Shown here in pieces: positions 51,682-60,424 of a DNA stretch of 64,000 nucleotides. Origin of the DNA: Elusimicrobiaceae bacterium (lineage in GTDB: Bacteria > Elusimicrobiota > Elusimicrobia > Elusimicrobiales > Elusimicrobiaceae); NCBI GenBank assembly GCA_016283355.1, contig JAEEMS010000025.1, positions 50,817 to 114,816 on the forward strand, in the 5' to 3' direction. Positions within the stretch are counted from its first letter, which is position 1; the number at the start of each line of letters is the position of its first letter. The notes beneath the pieces are model-generated. The model was not told the DNA's origin and made no database searches. It saw only the letters and a program-made list of their open reading frames with translations. Made by a program: the position numbers and the translations under genes.

Positions 51682-52044
51682 TTACAAGGTGGTGCGGTAG
51701 GGGAAGAAAGCTCTTGTGAGGTGGAAGATGTTTACCCCCTGCAGCACGCATATTACATCAAATCTTATACTATCATATTTCAGCCCTTTCTCTTTGATGA
51801 ACTGAGTGGCGGCCATCGCAATTTTACGTTGTTTGGCCGGAGTAACTGCGCGAATCGTTTGCTGGTGGGTCATGTGGTCGCGTGCTTTTACTTCCACAAA
51901 AACAAGCACGTTCCCTTCCCACGCTACAATATCCAACTCGCCCCCGCAAGCGCGGTAATTGCGCGCGATAATGCGGCAGCCGTCTTTTTCCAGATAAGCG
52001 GCGGCTTTATCTTCACCTTCGTGTCCTTTTGAAGTGGTTGTCAT
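51682..52044 (-). CDS. yraN: YraN/UPF0102 endonuclease-like protein
   Basis: This 120-residue protein has the UPF0102 restriction-endonuclease fold, with GHEGEDKAAAYL, the GELDIVAWEG strand (Glu-Asp) and VFVEVKARD, giving the D-(E)xK-like metal site. Usual neighbours are rnhB and rplS, and rnhB overlaps it here by 4 bp (ATGA). The molecular role is not settled for the family. Confidence 0.9.
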   Translation of the reverse strand: MTTTSKGHEGEDKAAAYLEKDGCRIIARNYRACGGELDIVAWEGNVLVFVEVKARDHMTHQQTIRAVTPAKQRKIAMAATQFIKEKGLKYDSIRFDVICVLQGVNIFHLTRAFFPYRTTL

Positions 52045-52685
52045 GGTAATATCCGAGCGGCGGGCAGTAATTTTCGCACCGGCCCGAAAGAACAGCGGTG
52101 TTCTTTGCAGGGCCCAAGTTCCCGCAACGCTTCTAAGTGTTTGGCCGTTCCATATCCTTTGTGTCCGGCAAAACCATAACCGGGATAGAGCGAGTCGAGT
52201 AGTTTCATGTAACGGTCCCGCGTGACTTTGGCCAAAATGCTGGCCGCTGCAATGGCCAGCGATTTAGCATCCCCGTCAATCACGGGCTGTTGGCGCAAGT
52301 TGAGCCCGGCAGCCGGATACGGTCCGTCTACCAATACCAGTGAGTGGGGGAGTTTTTCCAATTTTTTGGCGGCGCGACACATGGCCAAAAAAGTGGCTTG
52401 CAAAATATTGAGTTTATCTATTTCCCGGGCACTGGCAAAGCCAATCCCGAAAATCACGCCGGAAGTGTGTAACCGTTCAAAAATTGCATTGCGTTTGGAT
52501 TCGGTGAGTTTTTTGCTGTCGTTAACGTCTTGAAATTCCTGTACCAACGAGGGCGGAATAAAACACGCGGCCGCTACCACGGGCCCCGCCAAAGGGCCGC
52601 GGCCCGCTTCGTCAATGCCGATGACAAAGTTGGCACCGGATTGAATTGCTTGTTGCCTGTCAAATTCCGTTAAAAGGTTGGTCAT
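52041..52685 (-). CDS. rnhB: Ribonuclease HII
   Basis: This 214-residue enzyme cuts RNA in RNA-DNA hybrids. Catalytic carboxylates are Asp25 and Glu26 in GIDEAGRGPLAGP, an Asp in LVDGPYP and one in IDGDAKSLAIAAASILAKV. Length normal. It overlaps both neighbours by 4 bp, so the run 53887-50847 looks like one operon. Confidence 0.95.
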   Translation of the reverse strand: MTNLLTEFDRQQAIQSGANFVIGIDEAGRGPLAGPVVAAACFIPPSLVQEFQDVNDSKKLTESKRNAIFERLHTSGVIFGIGFASAREIDKLNILQATFLAMCRAAKKLEKLPHSLVLVDGPYPAAGLNLRQQPVIDGDAKSLAIAAASILAKVTRDRYMKLLDSLYPGYGFAGHKGYGTAKHLEALRELGPCKEHRCSFGPVRKLLPAARILP

Positions 52686-53887
52686 TCTCGTTCTATCACC
52701 GTAACGTAGGGCAATTTTTTCAACTGTTGTACCGGTTGTTCAAAAAACAAATTCCTCAATGCCTGTTCGGGCGGAATTCCTTCCGGTAATTGCTTGGGGG
52801 TGGCTATCGGGATAGATAAGTTAAGCACAATACGGTCCGGTACCACTTTGTCTTCTACCATAAAGGAGAAGGGAAGGATCTTTTCCACGTGCACATGTAA
52901 ATGCTTAGCGGAACCATACTCATGTGTCGTCATTCTTACCCAAGCGGATTTATCAAAATTATACAAAAAAAGTGAACCGCTGGGGTTATGAATCAAGAGT
53001 GTCATGCGGCTGGGTAAATAATTTTCGTTGACTAAAAAAGTGTACAGGGTGGACAAATACTCCAACGGCCCTCTAAAATTGTATACGTTATACGATTGGT
53101 GCTTGATACGGACTTTGCTGTCGCCCCGCAAATGGCGGAATAACCCCCGTCTTAAAGAGGGCGACATGCGTTGCTCTACCGATAAAATCAATTGGTCGGG
53201 GTCAAAATTTTTCGCGGTAATGGAGTCGATATCTTTTAAATAGCGGATGCGTATTTGTGCAGAATCGGCATTTTTATTAAATGCCAGGGCCACTTGTTCC
53301 TTCCGGACGACCAACTGTTCAAAACGCGCTAAGTATTTCTTTTCCAACTCCAGATCTTTGAGCGAAGATAACTTGGCATGCAACCGCCGTACGTGCGGGG
53401 TAAACTTGGAAAAATGGGTAAAATAATACGCGTTGGCCAGGTATTGGAAAAAGTTTTCTTGGTTGCCTACCGCCAACTGAAGCGTGTGTACTTTGTTGTG
53501 GACCGTCAGTAAAGGCGCCAACGGAATGGCATAATCAATATAGGTAAGAATTTCTTGTTTGGGTAAAATGGAAACGGGAACCCCATCGCGGAATGTAAAA
53601 GTGAGCGATAAAATCGGCGGTTCTAACATGGAACGGAGAATGGCATCTTCCATGGAAGAAAAAAGAGGTCCCCGGATAGGGGCTAAATTTTTTTCCAACG
53701 ACCTGGCAACTTTTTGGGATACAACACTGGGCGGAACAATAGAAGACACAATTTCCGGCCCGACGGTTTTGGGATGTGGAACGGATAATGGCATTTTCCG
53801 AGGGCGTTTAATCCCTGCGTAGGATAAATCGGGCGCAATACTCACTGCAAAAAGAACGACTAGTATTTTGCAGACAAATTTATCCAT
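52682..53887 (-). CDS. Secreted protein of unknown family
   Basis: This 401-residue protein has a signal peptide (MDKFVCKILVVLFAVSIAPDLSYA) and a basic, Pro-rich start of the mature chain (GIKRPRKMPLSVPHPKTV). The helical/beta mixed body has no cysteines in it. No family recognised. A TAAAAT lies six bases before the ATG without a ribosome-binding site (leaderless pattern). It overlaps rnhB by 4 bp and so leads an operon of housekeeping genes. Palindrome E3 lies about 40 bp upstream, on the side of the divergent 54043 gene. Confidence 0.72.
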   Translation of the reverse strand: MDKFVCKILVVLFAVSIAPDLSYAGIKRPRKMPLSVPHPKTVGPEIVSSIVPPSVVSQKVARSLEKNLAPIRGPLFSSMEDAILRSMLEPPILSLTFTFRDGVPVSILPKQEILTYIDYAIPLAPLLTVHNKVHTLQLAVGNQENFFQYLANAYYFTHFSKFTPHVRRLHAKLSSLKDLELEKKYLARFEQLVVRKEQVALAFNKNADSAQIRIRYLKDIDSITAKNFDPDQLILSVEQRMSPSLRRGLFRHLRGDSKVRIKHQSYNVYNFRGPLEYLSTLYTFLVNENYLPSRMTLLIHNPSGSLFLYNFDKSAWVRMTTHEYGSAKHLHVHVEKILPFSFMVEDKVVPDRIVLNLSIPIATPKQLPEGIPPEQALRNLFFEQPVQQLKKLPYVTVIERE

Positions 53888-53893
53888 ACCTGT

Positions 53894-53922
53894 ATTTTAG
53901 CAAAAAAGGCGCGCGCGGAAAA
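53894..53922 (-). promoter_or_regulatory. Promoter with leaderless geometry for the 52682-53887 gene
   Basis: On the minus strand TTTTCC (53917-53922), 17 bp, TAAAAT (53894-53899), six bases (ACAGGT), ATG. Confidence 0.55.
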
Positions 53923-53924
53923 GT

Positions 53925-53984
53925 CCCCAAAGGCCCAGGAAACATCTGGGCCCCATTTACCCCAGGGCCTGGGTCCTTTGGCCC
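53925..53984. repeat. Promoter-abutting palindrome E3
   Basis: Left arm CCCCAAAGGCCCAG (53925-53938) and right arm CTGGGTCCTTTGGCCC (53969-53984) pair with one bulge. Between them lies a second self-complementary stretch (CTGGGCCCC and CCCCAGGG). It ends at the -35 position of the 54043 promoter. Confidence 0.7.
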
Positions 53985-54013
53985 TGGCGGATTACAAGAA
54001 GAAACGCTACAAT
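53985..54013 (+). promoter_or_regulatory. Promoter of the 54043 gene
   Basis: TGGCGG (53985-53990), 17 bp, TACAAT (54008-54013), directly after palindrome E3. The -35 is poor, so the adjacent palindrome could bind an activator. Confidence 0.5.
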
Positions 54014-54042
54014 AAAAATATCTTCTATAAAAAGGAGCTGTT

Positions 54043-54954
54043 ATGTTGAACTGGAAAAAAATAATTGTGAGTGTGTTGCTGTTATGTGCGGTACCTGGTT
54101 ACTTGTGTGCCGGTGACAGCGATGCAAAAGTATTGAACCGTGTGGTGAATTATTTGGAAAAAGGCCAAGTGAGACAACTGAAAACCTATTGGGACAGTTT
54201 GCTGCCGGCATATAACGGGCGTAATCCGTATCACGTGTTGGACATTGCGTTGTCGCAGCGCTATACCAACAGATTTGGCAAAACGCCGTATGAGTTTAAC
54301 TACGAACATTACAAAGAATTTTATGACACTTATAAAGGTACGTGGCTCCAGAGTGAAGTGGAACGTGTAATGATGGGGGACGATTTCGGCGAGTGGCTGT
54401 TTGATTATTTTCATCGGGACACCGTTGCGCATCACTACCTCGTTGGGAAAGGGCTCTTTATCCGCGCTTATTTGCGGGAATACCTGCAAATCGTTACTTA
54501 CGGATTGTTGGCGGAAAGTGCGGTGCGCTACCCGAGTTTGGTGTATTTCGAACTTTCCGCATCGCAACTCAAAGCCATCTTCAACGGTATAACGGACATG
54601 GCGCGCGAGCTGGGGGATGACGAGCTGGGTTTCCGGGTCAAAGAAAACATTTTCTTTAACTATTTGGATTACGATGCCTATGAAAAAGAAGGGTTGCTCA
54701 AGGAATTTATTCGCACCATGAGGCTGCTAGGCAGTGAGAAAGATGACGCGTGGAATGTGTTTGTCGTTAGGCCTGTTACTAAAAAAATGCAAGAAAACGC
54801 GGTGAAACTCTACAGTAAATGCCACGGAACGGTGGGCTTGAATAAAAAACTGTGTGAAAATTTCAAAAAACACGCCAAGAAGCGCCATGTGTGGATGAAA
54901 ATTTCCGTGCCGCCGCTTCCGACGCCCGAAAGACGAACTACGAGCATTTTATAA
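54043..54954 (+). CDS. Secreted protein of unknown family
   Basis: This 303-residue protein has a signal peptide (MLNWKKIIVSVLLLCAVPGYLCAG), then a helical body rich in Tyr, Phe and Glu (HYKEFYDTYKGTW, FNYLDYDAYEKEG). The basic C-terminal part has two cysteines (YSKCHGTVGLNKKLCENF). AAAGGAG lies before the ATG. It is one of three exported-protein genes preceded by an E palindrome. Function is unknown. Confidence 0.73.
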   Translation: MLNWKKIIVSVLLLCAVPGYLCAGDSDAKVLNRVVNYLEKGQVRQLKTYWDSLLPAYNGRNPYHVLDIALSQRYTNRFGKTPYEFNYEHYKEFYDTYKGTWLQSEVERVMMGDDFGEWLFDYFHRDTVAHHYLVGKGLFIRAYLREYLQIVTYGLLAESAVRYPSLVYFELSASQLKAIFNGITDMARELGDDELGFRVKENIFFNYLDYDAYEKEGLLKEFIRTMRLLGSEKDDAWNVFVVRPVTKKMQENAVKLYSKCHGTVGLNKKLCENFKKHAKKRHVWMKISVPPLPTPERRTTSIL

Positions 54955-54987
54955 GATTTGCTTAGTCCGATGACGTATCCGTCCCCG

Positions 54988-55014
54988 CCCCAAAAGCGGG
55001 GGCGCTTTTTGGGG
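54988..55014 (+). terminator. Hairpin after the 54043 gene, possible terminator
   Basis: CCCCAAAAGCG (54988-54998) pairs with CGCTTTTTGGGG (55003-55014) with one bulged T. The T run comes only 10 bp later (55024-55032), so termination is likely but not textbook. Confidence 0.45.
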
Positions 55015-55041
55015 ATAATTCGTATTTTTTTTGCGGAGTGA

Positions 55042-55077
55042 AAATTTGATACAATAGTTTCATCTTGTCAGTGAGGA
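55042..55077 (+). promoter_or_regulatory. Conserved pilin promoter/leader, copy 2
   Basis: Closely matches 48101-48137, including TACAAT (55050-55055) and CATCTTGTCAGTGAGGA leading into the GTG start of pilin 3. Confidence 0.5.
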
Positions 55078-55085
55078 TAAATACT

Positions 55086-55682
55086 GTGAAAAATAGAAAA
55101 GGTTTTACGTTGATAGAATTATTGGTGGTGGTGCTGATTATCGGCATTTTGGCCGCGGTCGCGTTGCCGCAATACCAAAAAGCGGTGTTAAAATCCCGCC
55201 TGGTAAAGTGGACAGCGGTATTGGATACGCTCAAGAAAAATATTGATATGTATCACTTGGAGAACGACTGGAGTGAACCGCTTGAGTTTACCGGCTTGGG
55301 CGGGGAGGAAAACCTTACGATTGATTTGCCTTGTGATAGCAAAAGTAATCACTATTGTACAATTGATAAGCCGGGTGCAGACATTTTTGCTCATACGGTA
55401 GAAAGAGACGGTGAAAAATTTTATGCAATAATATTTCAGACAGATAGTTCGGAGTTTGGAGAAGCGCCCGGTGAGCTTCTGCTCGCATTTCCGAAGAATA
55501 ATACTACCGGGAAATGGTCTGTTGACAAGGAAGGGAGTGTGCCGCTTCCCAGAATGTTGTGTGAATGGGTGCGGGGATTTGGTTATCCCGGTTGGGAAAA
55601 TATTGTTTCCGACTGTGCGCTCCAGGGGGTAACGATTCCCCCGTATACGGATACAATGAATCCGGGCACCCCGGGTGAATAA
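55086..55682 (+). CDS. Type IV pilin-like protein 3
   Basis: This 198-residue protein has a GTG start and leader MKNRKG before FTLIELLVVVLIIGILAAVA, nearly identical at DNA level to the two genes at 48145 and 48734, with conserved RMLCEWVRGFGYPGWE and GVTIPPY at the end. It has an extra Pro/Gly-rich tail (TDTMNPGTPGE). The variable middle is acidic. It lies 5.8 kb from the other two, separated by unrelated genes. Confidence 0.88.
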   Translation: MKNRKGFTLIELLVVVLIIGILAAVALPQYQKAVLKSRLVKWTAVLDTLKKNIDMYHLENDWSEPLEFTGLGGEENLTIDLPCDSKSNHYCTIDKPGADIFAHTVERDGEKFYAIIFQTDSSEFGEAPGELLLAFPKNNTTGKWSVDKEGSVPLPRMLCEWVRGFGYPGWENIVSDCALQGVTIPPYTDTMNPGTPGE

Positions 55683-55699
55683 GATTCCTAAAAATAAAT

Positions 55700-55730
55700 A
55701 AAACCCCGGGTAAGCGCTTACCCGGGGTTT
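55700..55730. terminator. Bidirectional terminator between pilin 3 and rplS
   Basis: A nearly perfect palindrome, AAACCCCGGGTAAGC against GCTTACCCGGGGTTT, has T tracts on both strands and lies between convergent genes. Confidence 0.9.
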
Positions 55731-55756
55731 TTATTCGGAGTTTTTGGTCCGTTAGA

Positions 55757-56155
55757 TTATTTCGCCTCTGTTGCGGTTTCGGTTTCCGCTGTTTCGGCAG
55801 TGCCTTCTTGCGGAACTTGTTTTTTAAGTTCCTGCAAGCGCGCGGCTTTGCCGGAGAGTTTGGTTAAGTAATTGAGTTTGGCGCGGCGTACCTTGCCCAC
55901 TTTGAGCACTTCAATGCTGCTCACGCGGGGGGAGTGGATCGGGAAAATGCGTTCCACGCCTACACCAAAAGAAACTTTGCGTACGGTGAAGGTTTCGCCG
56001 ATACCGCTGCCTTTGCGGGCGATTACAACGCCGTCAAAAGCTTGGATGCGTTCGTTGTCCCCTTCCACTACTTTTACTTTTACGCGCACGGTGTCGCCGG
56101 CTTTAAAAGCAGGTACGTTGGTTTTGAGATTGTGTTTAATTTCGTTAATGTTCAT
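55757..56155 (-). CDS. rplS: 50S ribosomal protein L19
   Basis: Residues 1-112 of this 132-residue protein are normal L19 ([46 protein letters not shown]). The last 20 residues form an acidic Thr/Glu/Ala extension ([14 protein letters not shown]) not usual in L19. GGAGG stands before the ATG. It ends the operon rpsP-khpA-trmD-rplS, which is the classic bacterial order. Confidence 0.96.
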   Translation of the reverse strand: MNINEIKHNLKTNVPAFKAGDTVRVKVKVVEGDNERIQAFDGVVIARKGSGIGETFTVRKVSFGVGVERIFPIHSPRVSSIEVLKVGKVRRAKLNYLTKLSGKAARLQELKKQVPQEGTAETAETETATEAK

Positions 56156-56160
56156 ACGTC

Positions 56161-56883
56161 TTACTTCCTCCGAATCTGTTTTTTACGTTGGACCTTTTTC
56201 ACTTTGGGTTGAGAGGCGTTTTCAAGTAAATCGGGCCTAAACTTTTTTGTAATTTGTAAAGCTTGTTCGTGTTTCCACGCTTCAATTTCTTTATGGTTGC
56301 CGTTTAAAAGCACGGCGGGCACTTTTTTCCCGCGCCACACTTCCGGGCGGGTGTACTGCGGTGCTTCCAGCAAGTTGCCTTCAAACGACTCCGACGAGGT
56401 AACCCCGTCTTTTTTAAACGTCCCGGGTTGCAGACGCGTAATGGCGTCTATCATTACGCAGGCGGCCAGTTCGCCTCCTGTCAAAATGTAATCCCCCAGG
56501 GATACTTCTAAATCTACTTCCGGGTAAATACGCGCATCCACTCCTTCGTAATGACCGCACACAATGATCAAGTGTTTTTTCTTGGCCAATTTTTTAGCCA
56601 ACGTTTGGTTAAATACCTGGCCGCGCGGACTGGTCATTACCACCAAAGACGTTTTCTTACGCAGTTTTTTAATGGCCCTGTAAAGCGGTTCCGCTTTGAG
56701 TAACATTCCCGGGCCGCCGCCGTAAGGACGGTCGTCTATGGTGTGGTGCTTATCCTCGGTAAATTCCCGGGGGCTCAGCGTTCCCAGTTTGATTATCCCC
56801 GCTTTACGGGCGCGCCCCACAATGCTTTGCGAAAGCGCATTTTCTATCAAATCCCCGAAGGCAGTGATAACGTCTATTTTCAT
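56161..56883 (-). CDS. trmD: tRNA (guanine-N1)-methyltransferase
   Basis: This 240-residue SPOUT-family enzyme methylates G37 of tRNAs with SAM. Knot motifs [24 protein letters not shown] and [13 protein letters not shown] are present. The basic C-terminus ([12 protein letters not shown]) is slightly extended. Its start overlaps the khpA stop (TAATG). Confidence 0.95.
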   Translation of the reverse strand: MKIDVITAFGDLIENALSQSIVGRARKAGIIKLGTLSPREFTEDKHHTIDDRPYGGGPGMLLKAEPLYRAIKKLRKKTSLVVMTSPRGQVFNQTLAKKLAKKKHLIIVCGHYEGVDARIYPEVDLEVSLGDYILTGGELAACVMIDAITRLQPGTFKKDGVTSSESFEGNLLEAPQYTRPEVWRGKKVPAVLLNGNHKEIEAWKHEQALQITKKFRPDLLENASQPKVKKVQRKKQIRRK

Positions 56884-57113
56884 TAATCTTCCAGCTTTAA
56901 GGTTACTTTTTTGCCTTGATTGGTAGCGGCGGCATTTAACACCGTCCGCACGGCTTTGATAATGCAGCCGTCTTTGCCAATGATTTTGCCTTTATCAGCT
57001 GTGTCCACTTTGGTGGAAAGATAAATTTTATTTTGCTCTGTTCTTTCTTCTACCACTACGTTATCGGGCGTGGCGGAAAGCGACTTGAGTAAGAGCGTGG
57101 CAAGTTCTTTCAT
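56883..57113 (-). CDS. khpA: KH-domain RNA-binding protein KhpA
   Basis: This 76-residue protein has a single KH domain with the GxxG loop in KIIGKDGCIIKAVRTVL. It sits between rpsP and trmD, the standard location. KhpA proteins bind RNA broadly and often act with KhpB. Confidence 0.92.
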   Translation of the reverse strand: MKELATLLLKSLSATPDNVVVEERTEQNKIYLSTKVDTADKGKIIGKDGCIIKAVRTVLNAAATNQGKKVTLKLED

Positions 57114-57125
57114 AACTCACCTGTC

Positions 57126-57374
57126 TTATTTTGCGCTGGCTTTTTTAATCAAACTAGCGACGGTTTGAGAGGGTTTGGCACCTACTTTGAGCCAATATTC
57201 CACTCTGGGCATATTTAATTTTACTTGGTCGGCCGCGTTGGGGTTGCAGGGTTGATATTGGCCTAATACTTCTTTGGCTTCTTTGCCCACTGCGGAGGAT
57301 TTTTCAATCGCTACCACTCTGTATTGAGCCACACCTTTTTTGCCGACTCTTTGTAATCTAATTGCTACTGCCAT
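57126..57374 (-). CDS. rpsP: 30S ribosomal protein S16
   Basis: This 82-residue protein has the S16 start AVAIRLQRVGKKGVAQYRVV and the following GQYQPCNPN and EYWLKVGAKPSQTV segments. AAAGGAG precedes the ATG. It lies 39 bp after the rpe stop, so it may be transcribed from its own promoter or with the fmt-PASTA-rpe genes. Confidence 0.96.
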   Translation of the reverse strand: MAVAIRLQRVGKKGVAQYRVVAIEKSSAVGKEAKEVLGQYQPCNPNAADQVKLNMPRVEYWLKVGAKPSQTVASLIKKASAK

Positions 57375-57413
57375 TTTGTTTCTCCTTTGTTGCTTTGCCT
57401 AAGCAAAGCGGTA

Positions 57414-58109
57414 TTAAATTCCCGAGGCCGCCTGTCTTATTTGGTTGAGGGCCGTTGCAGGGTCCGCGGCGTTAAAAATTGCATTGCCGGCTACTAACGC
57501 ATCCGCACCGGCTTTGGCGGCCGTTGCGGCGGTTTGTGCGTTAATGCCGCCGTCTACTTCCAGCCAAATCTTGCGGCCGGAGTTTTTAATGAGCGTACGT
57601 ACAGCGGTTAATTGCGCCGGGCTTTGCGGCAAAAACGATTGGCCGCCAAAGCCGGGATAAACGCTCATTACCAAAATCAAATCGAGTTCGTCCAAAAACG
57701 GGAGCAACGCTTGCGGGTCCGTATCGGGCTTAATGCTAATCCCGGTTTTTACACCCAGCGATTTTATTTTTGCCAACGTTTGTTTGATGTCATCCTTTGC
57801 TTCCAGGTGTACGGTCAGCAAATCGGCGCCGGCCGCGGCAAAGGGCTCTACAAACGGGAAAGGATGCTCCACCATCAGGTGAGTGTCCAACGCTAAAGCG
57901 GTTCTTCCGTTTAAACTTTTTACGACGGACGGCCCAAAACTTAAGTTGGGCACAAAATGCCCGTCCATGATGTCAATATGCAACCAATCGGCGCCTGCTT
58001 TTTCCACCGTTTGCACATCTTGACCCAGTGCAAACAAGTCCGCAGACAAAATAGATGGCGCAATAGATATTTTACCATTTACTGCGGGCATTTTGGAAGT
58101 TTTTTTCAT
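57414..58109 (-). CDS. rpe: Ribulose-phosphate 3-epimerase
   Basis: This 231-residue TIM-barrel enzyme interconverts ribulose-5-P and xylulose-5-P. Motifs ISIAPSILSADLFALG, DWLHIDIMDGHFVPNLSFG, VMSVYPGFGGQSF and the VDGGINAQTA block carry the catalytic aspartates and metal ligands. It overlaps the PASTA gene stop by 4 bp (ATGA). Confidence 0.95.
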   Translation of the reverse strand: MKKTSKMPAVNGKISIAPSILSADLFALGQDVQTVEKAGADWLHIDIMDGHFVPNLSFGPSVVKSLNGRTALALDTHLMVEHPFPFVEPFAAAGADLLTVHLEAKDDIKQTLAKIKSLGVKTGISIKPDTDPQALLPFLDELDLILVMSVYPGFGGQSFLPQSPAQLTAVRTLIKNSGRKIWLEVDGGINAQTAATAAKAGADALVAGNAIFNAADPATALNQIRQAASGI

Positions 58110-59110
58110 AGAACTTCCCGTTCCCGTACTAAAATCCCGTCTGAGAAAATGCGGATAGTGGCACGCCCGGAATACGGAATTTCCATATCGATTTTGGAGC
58201 CGGGTTGCTTGTTTTCGTTCAAAATATCATTTTCTCCGGTGCTGTCTGCCACGGTAATACGCACGCGGCTGGCTTTTTTACCTTGCGGCATTTCGTAGTG
58301 CAAATGGTACGATTTTTCGTTGTCGGCCGTTTCGCGGCGGCTGACGGTTACTTCCAAATTGGTGCCGGGGGCCACCTGTGTATCGGCCGCCGGAGATTGC
58401 GAAGCAACAATCCCGTTAGGGAAGACGGAATCGGGGTCTTCCTTGATAATCAAATTGATGTCGTGGCTGCTGGCCCACAAGGTGGCTTGTGCTAATTTTT
58501 TGCTCTTGAAGTTAGGAACAAGCACTACACTGGCCGGCGGCGTTCCGTTGGAAAGAACGAGCGAAACGTTGGTGCCTTTTTGGACCATGCTGTCCGCCTT
58601 GGGATTTTGGAAAATGATGACGCCTTTTTCGTACGTGAGTGAATAAGCGTTGTCCACTTTATCTACGTTGAGGCCGGCTTGGCGCAAGGCCAGTTGCCCG
58701 TCACGCAAGGCGGTGCCTACGGTGTTGGGTACGAATACCATTTCGTCCCCTTGGCTGATCCATACGCGGATGACACGCCCTTCGCGCACGGTGGAACCGG
58801 CGGAAGGAATTTGGCGCAGTACGGAGCCGGGGGGAACATCTTTGGCAAATTCTATGCCGGCTTGTTTAAGGGCTAAATTTTGCTGTGCCAGTAAATCCAA
58901 CGCATGAGAAACCGGCTTCTGCTTTAAATCCGGCACTTTTACTTCCTTGCGGGTGTGGATGAGGGCCCCCAGTGCCCAATCGGCCGCCAATACGGTGGCC
59001 ACGATAAAAAATAAGACAATCCCCGCCACAATCAGCAATTTCTGCATGCGGGGGTGGAGTTTCTTTTTAGACGACATAAATGCATCAAAATTATCTTCGT
59101 TTTCAGCCAT
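58106..59110 (-). CDS. PASTA-domain membrane protein
   Basis: This 334-residue protein has a short cytosolic N-terminus, one membrane helix (LLIVAGIVLFFIVATVLAA) and three PASTA domains (about 60-130, 130-200 and 200-270), with typical VPNTVGTALRDGQLALRQAGL-like repeats. A beta-rich C-terminal domain follows. PASTA domains bind muropeptides or lipid II fragments, but no kinase domain is attached here, unlike PknB/StkP. The start at 59110 overlaps fmt by 8 bp; the in-frame start at 59128 is further inside fmt. Neighbours fmt and rpe suggest a conserved block with a missing kinase/phosphatase. Confidence 0.87.
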   Translation of the reverse strand: MAENEDNFDAFMSSKKKLHPRMQKLLIVAGIVLFFIVATVLAADWALGALIHTRKEVKVPDLKQKPVSHALDLLAQQNLALKQAGIEFAKDVPPGSVLRQIPSAGSTVREGRVIRVWISQGDEMVFVPNTVGTALRDGQLALRQAGLNVDKVDNAYSLTYEKGVIIFQNPKADSMVQKGTNVSLVLSNGTPPASVVLVPNFKSKKLAQATLWASSHDINLIIKEDPDSVFPNGIVASQSPAADTQVAPGTNLEVTVSRRETADNEKSYHLHYEMPQGKKASRVRITVADSTGENDILNENKQPGSKIDMEIPYSGRATIRIFSDGILVREREVL

Positions 59111-60062
59111 TTTGTTCCTTAAAAGCAAGTTGACCTTGCGTTACGTTGTGCCCGTGGGCAAAATCTTCGGCGGCCATCATTTTCTTGCCGGCCGGTTGCA
59201 GTTGGCAAAGCCAAATACAACCCTTTTTACATTGTACTAAAATTCCACGTCCGCGTTCAACGGCCAACACCGTACCCGCTTGTGCGGTGCATGTGTCAGG
59301 CCCCGGTTGGGTGCGCCCGACGGTCAGCCAATCGGTTTTGTTGTTGTGGGTAAACGGGATTTTGGGTTTGGGGCCGCAGGCAAGGCCGCGCACGCGGTTG
59401 TGAAAATCTTTAGCGGGTAAAACGTCCGGGCGTAACAGCGCGTCTTCTTTGGTGAGCATGGGCGCCAAGGTGGGCGTACCCGTTTGCGGCGTTTGAATTA
59501 CGTTTCCGTTTTCCAGTTGCGTGAGCACTTCTTGAAGTGCGGAAATTCCCAACGGAATCAATTTTTCAAAAAGCGTTTGGGCGTTGTCTTGCGGGTCAAT
59601 GGCGATTTCTTTTTGCAAGAAAAGGGGGCCGTCGTCCATGCCGGGGCGAATCCAAAAAATGGAAATGCCCGTTTTTGTGTAACCTTGGATGAGGGCTTGT
59701 TGTACCGGGGCCGCGCCGCGCAGTTGCGGCAAGAGTGAAAAGTGGACGTTTAAAAGCCCCAGTTCGGGCAACGCTAAAAAATCCGGGCGGAAAATTTTGC
59801 CGTATGCTACGACGATACCCAAGTCAAAAGGGGTGGCGGCAATTTTGTCAAAATCATCCTTGAGTTTAACGGGCGATAAAACGGGAATACCAAGCTCTTG
59901 CGCGCGTTTCTTGACGGCACAAGGCGAAATTTCCATCCCGCGCCCGCGCGGTTTATCGGCCTGCGTGACGGCTAATTGCAAATGGGTTTGCGCGTGCGTA
60001 AGTTCCAAATACGGTACGGCGATTTCGGGCGTACCGAAAAAAATCGTGTTTAATTTTGACAT
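59103..60062 (-). CDS. fmt: Methionyl-tRNA formyltransferase
   Basis: This 319-residue enzyme formylates initiator Met-tRNA. It has IFFGTPEIAVPYL at the start, the folate-site region LLNVHFSLLPQLRGAAPVQ (the Asn-His pair) and the DDGPLFLQKEIAI loop, then a C-terminal OB-like domain. TAAAAT stands six bases before the ATG and there is no Shine-Dalgarno sequence, the same leaderless layout seen elsewhere in the window. First gene of fmt-PASTA-rpe. Confidence 0.94.
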   Translation of the reverse strand: MSKLNTIFFGTPEIAVPYLELTHAQTHLQLAVTQADKPRGRGMEISPCAVKKRAQELGIPVLSPVKLKDDFDKIAATPFDLGIVVAYGKIFRPDFLALPELGLLNVHFSLLPQLRGAAPVQQALIQGYTKTGISIFWIRPGMDDGPLFLQKEIAIDPQDNAQTLFEKLIPLGISALQEVLTQLENGNVIQTPQTGTPTLAPMLTKEDALLRPDVLPAKDFHNRVRGLACGPKPKIPFTHNNKTDWLTVGRTQPGPDTCTAQAGTVLAVERGRGILVQCKKGCIWLCQLQPAGKKMMAAEDFAHGHNVTQGQLAFKEQNG

Positions 60063-60134
60063 ATCTTTATTTTACCAAAATGTGAAGGGAACATCCTAAT
60101 GAAACGAACCGCGTACTGCTGCGGTAGATGTATG

Positions 60135-60175
60135 AAATCCCGACGCCATGCAAAGCAGTTTGCGTGGTTCCATCC
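60135..60175. repeat. 41-bp palindromic repeat, copy 1
   Basis: It shares AAATCCC.ACGCCA.GC and the core CAAAGCAGTTTGCGTGG with 60425-60465 (about 37 of 41 positions). The stem is GCCATGCAAA / TTTGCGTGGT with two wobble pairs. Confidence 0.7.
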
Positions 60176-60273
60176 CGGGGATTCTCCCTACATCAAATTG
60201 CTGACGGAATTTTCCTTCAGGCCGGCCCTCGCGGAAAAAGAATAGAATTTTTATTAAAATAAAACGTGGAGGG

Positions 60274-60306
60274 GGATTTGCCTTGCGGTAAAATTCCTGA
60301 CGGAAT
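60274..60306. repeat. 33-bp dispersed repeat, second copy
   Basis: Matches 23096-23128 at 32 of 33 positions. Both copies lie within a few hundred bp of a tRNA gene on the same strand. A partial third match (CTGACGGAATTTTCC) is at 60201-60215. Confidence 0.7.
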
Positions 60307-60424
60307 AAAGGAATTGTAGGAGGGATTTGGTCACAAGTCGGCTCGTTGACCCTCGCCGCTCGCGACCCCGCCTCGCCATGCTCGCCTTTCACTTCGTTCA
60401 AACTCGCATAAGGCTCCGGCTTTC

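Noticed and set aside
60096..60401. 101-residue reading frame on the minus strand
   Set aside because: It consists of repeat sequences around tRNA-Ser, has no ribosome-binding site and has a non-protein-like composition.
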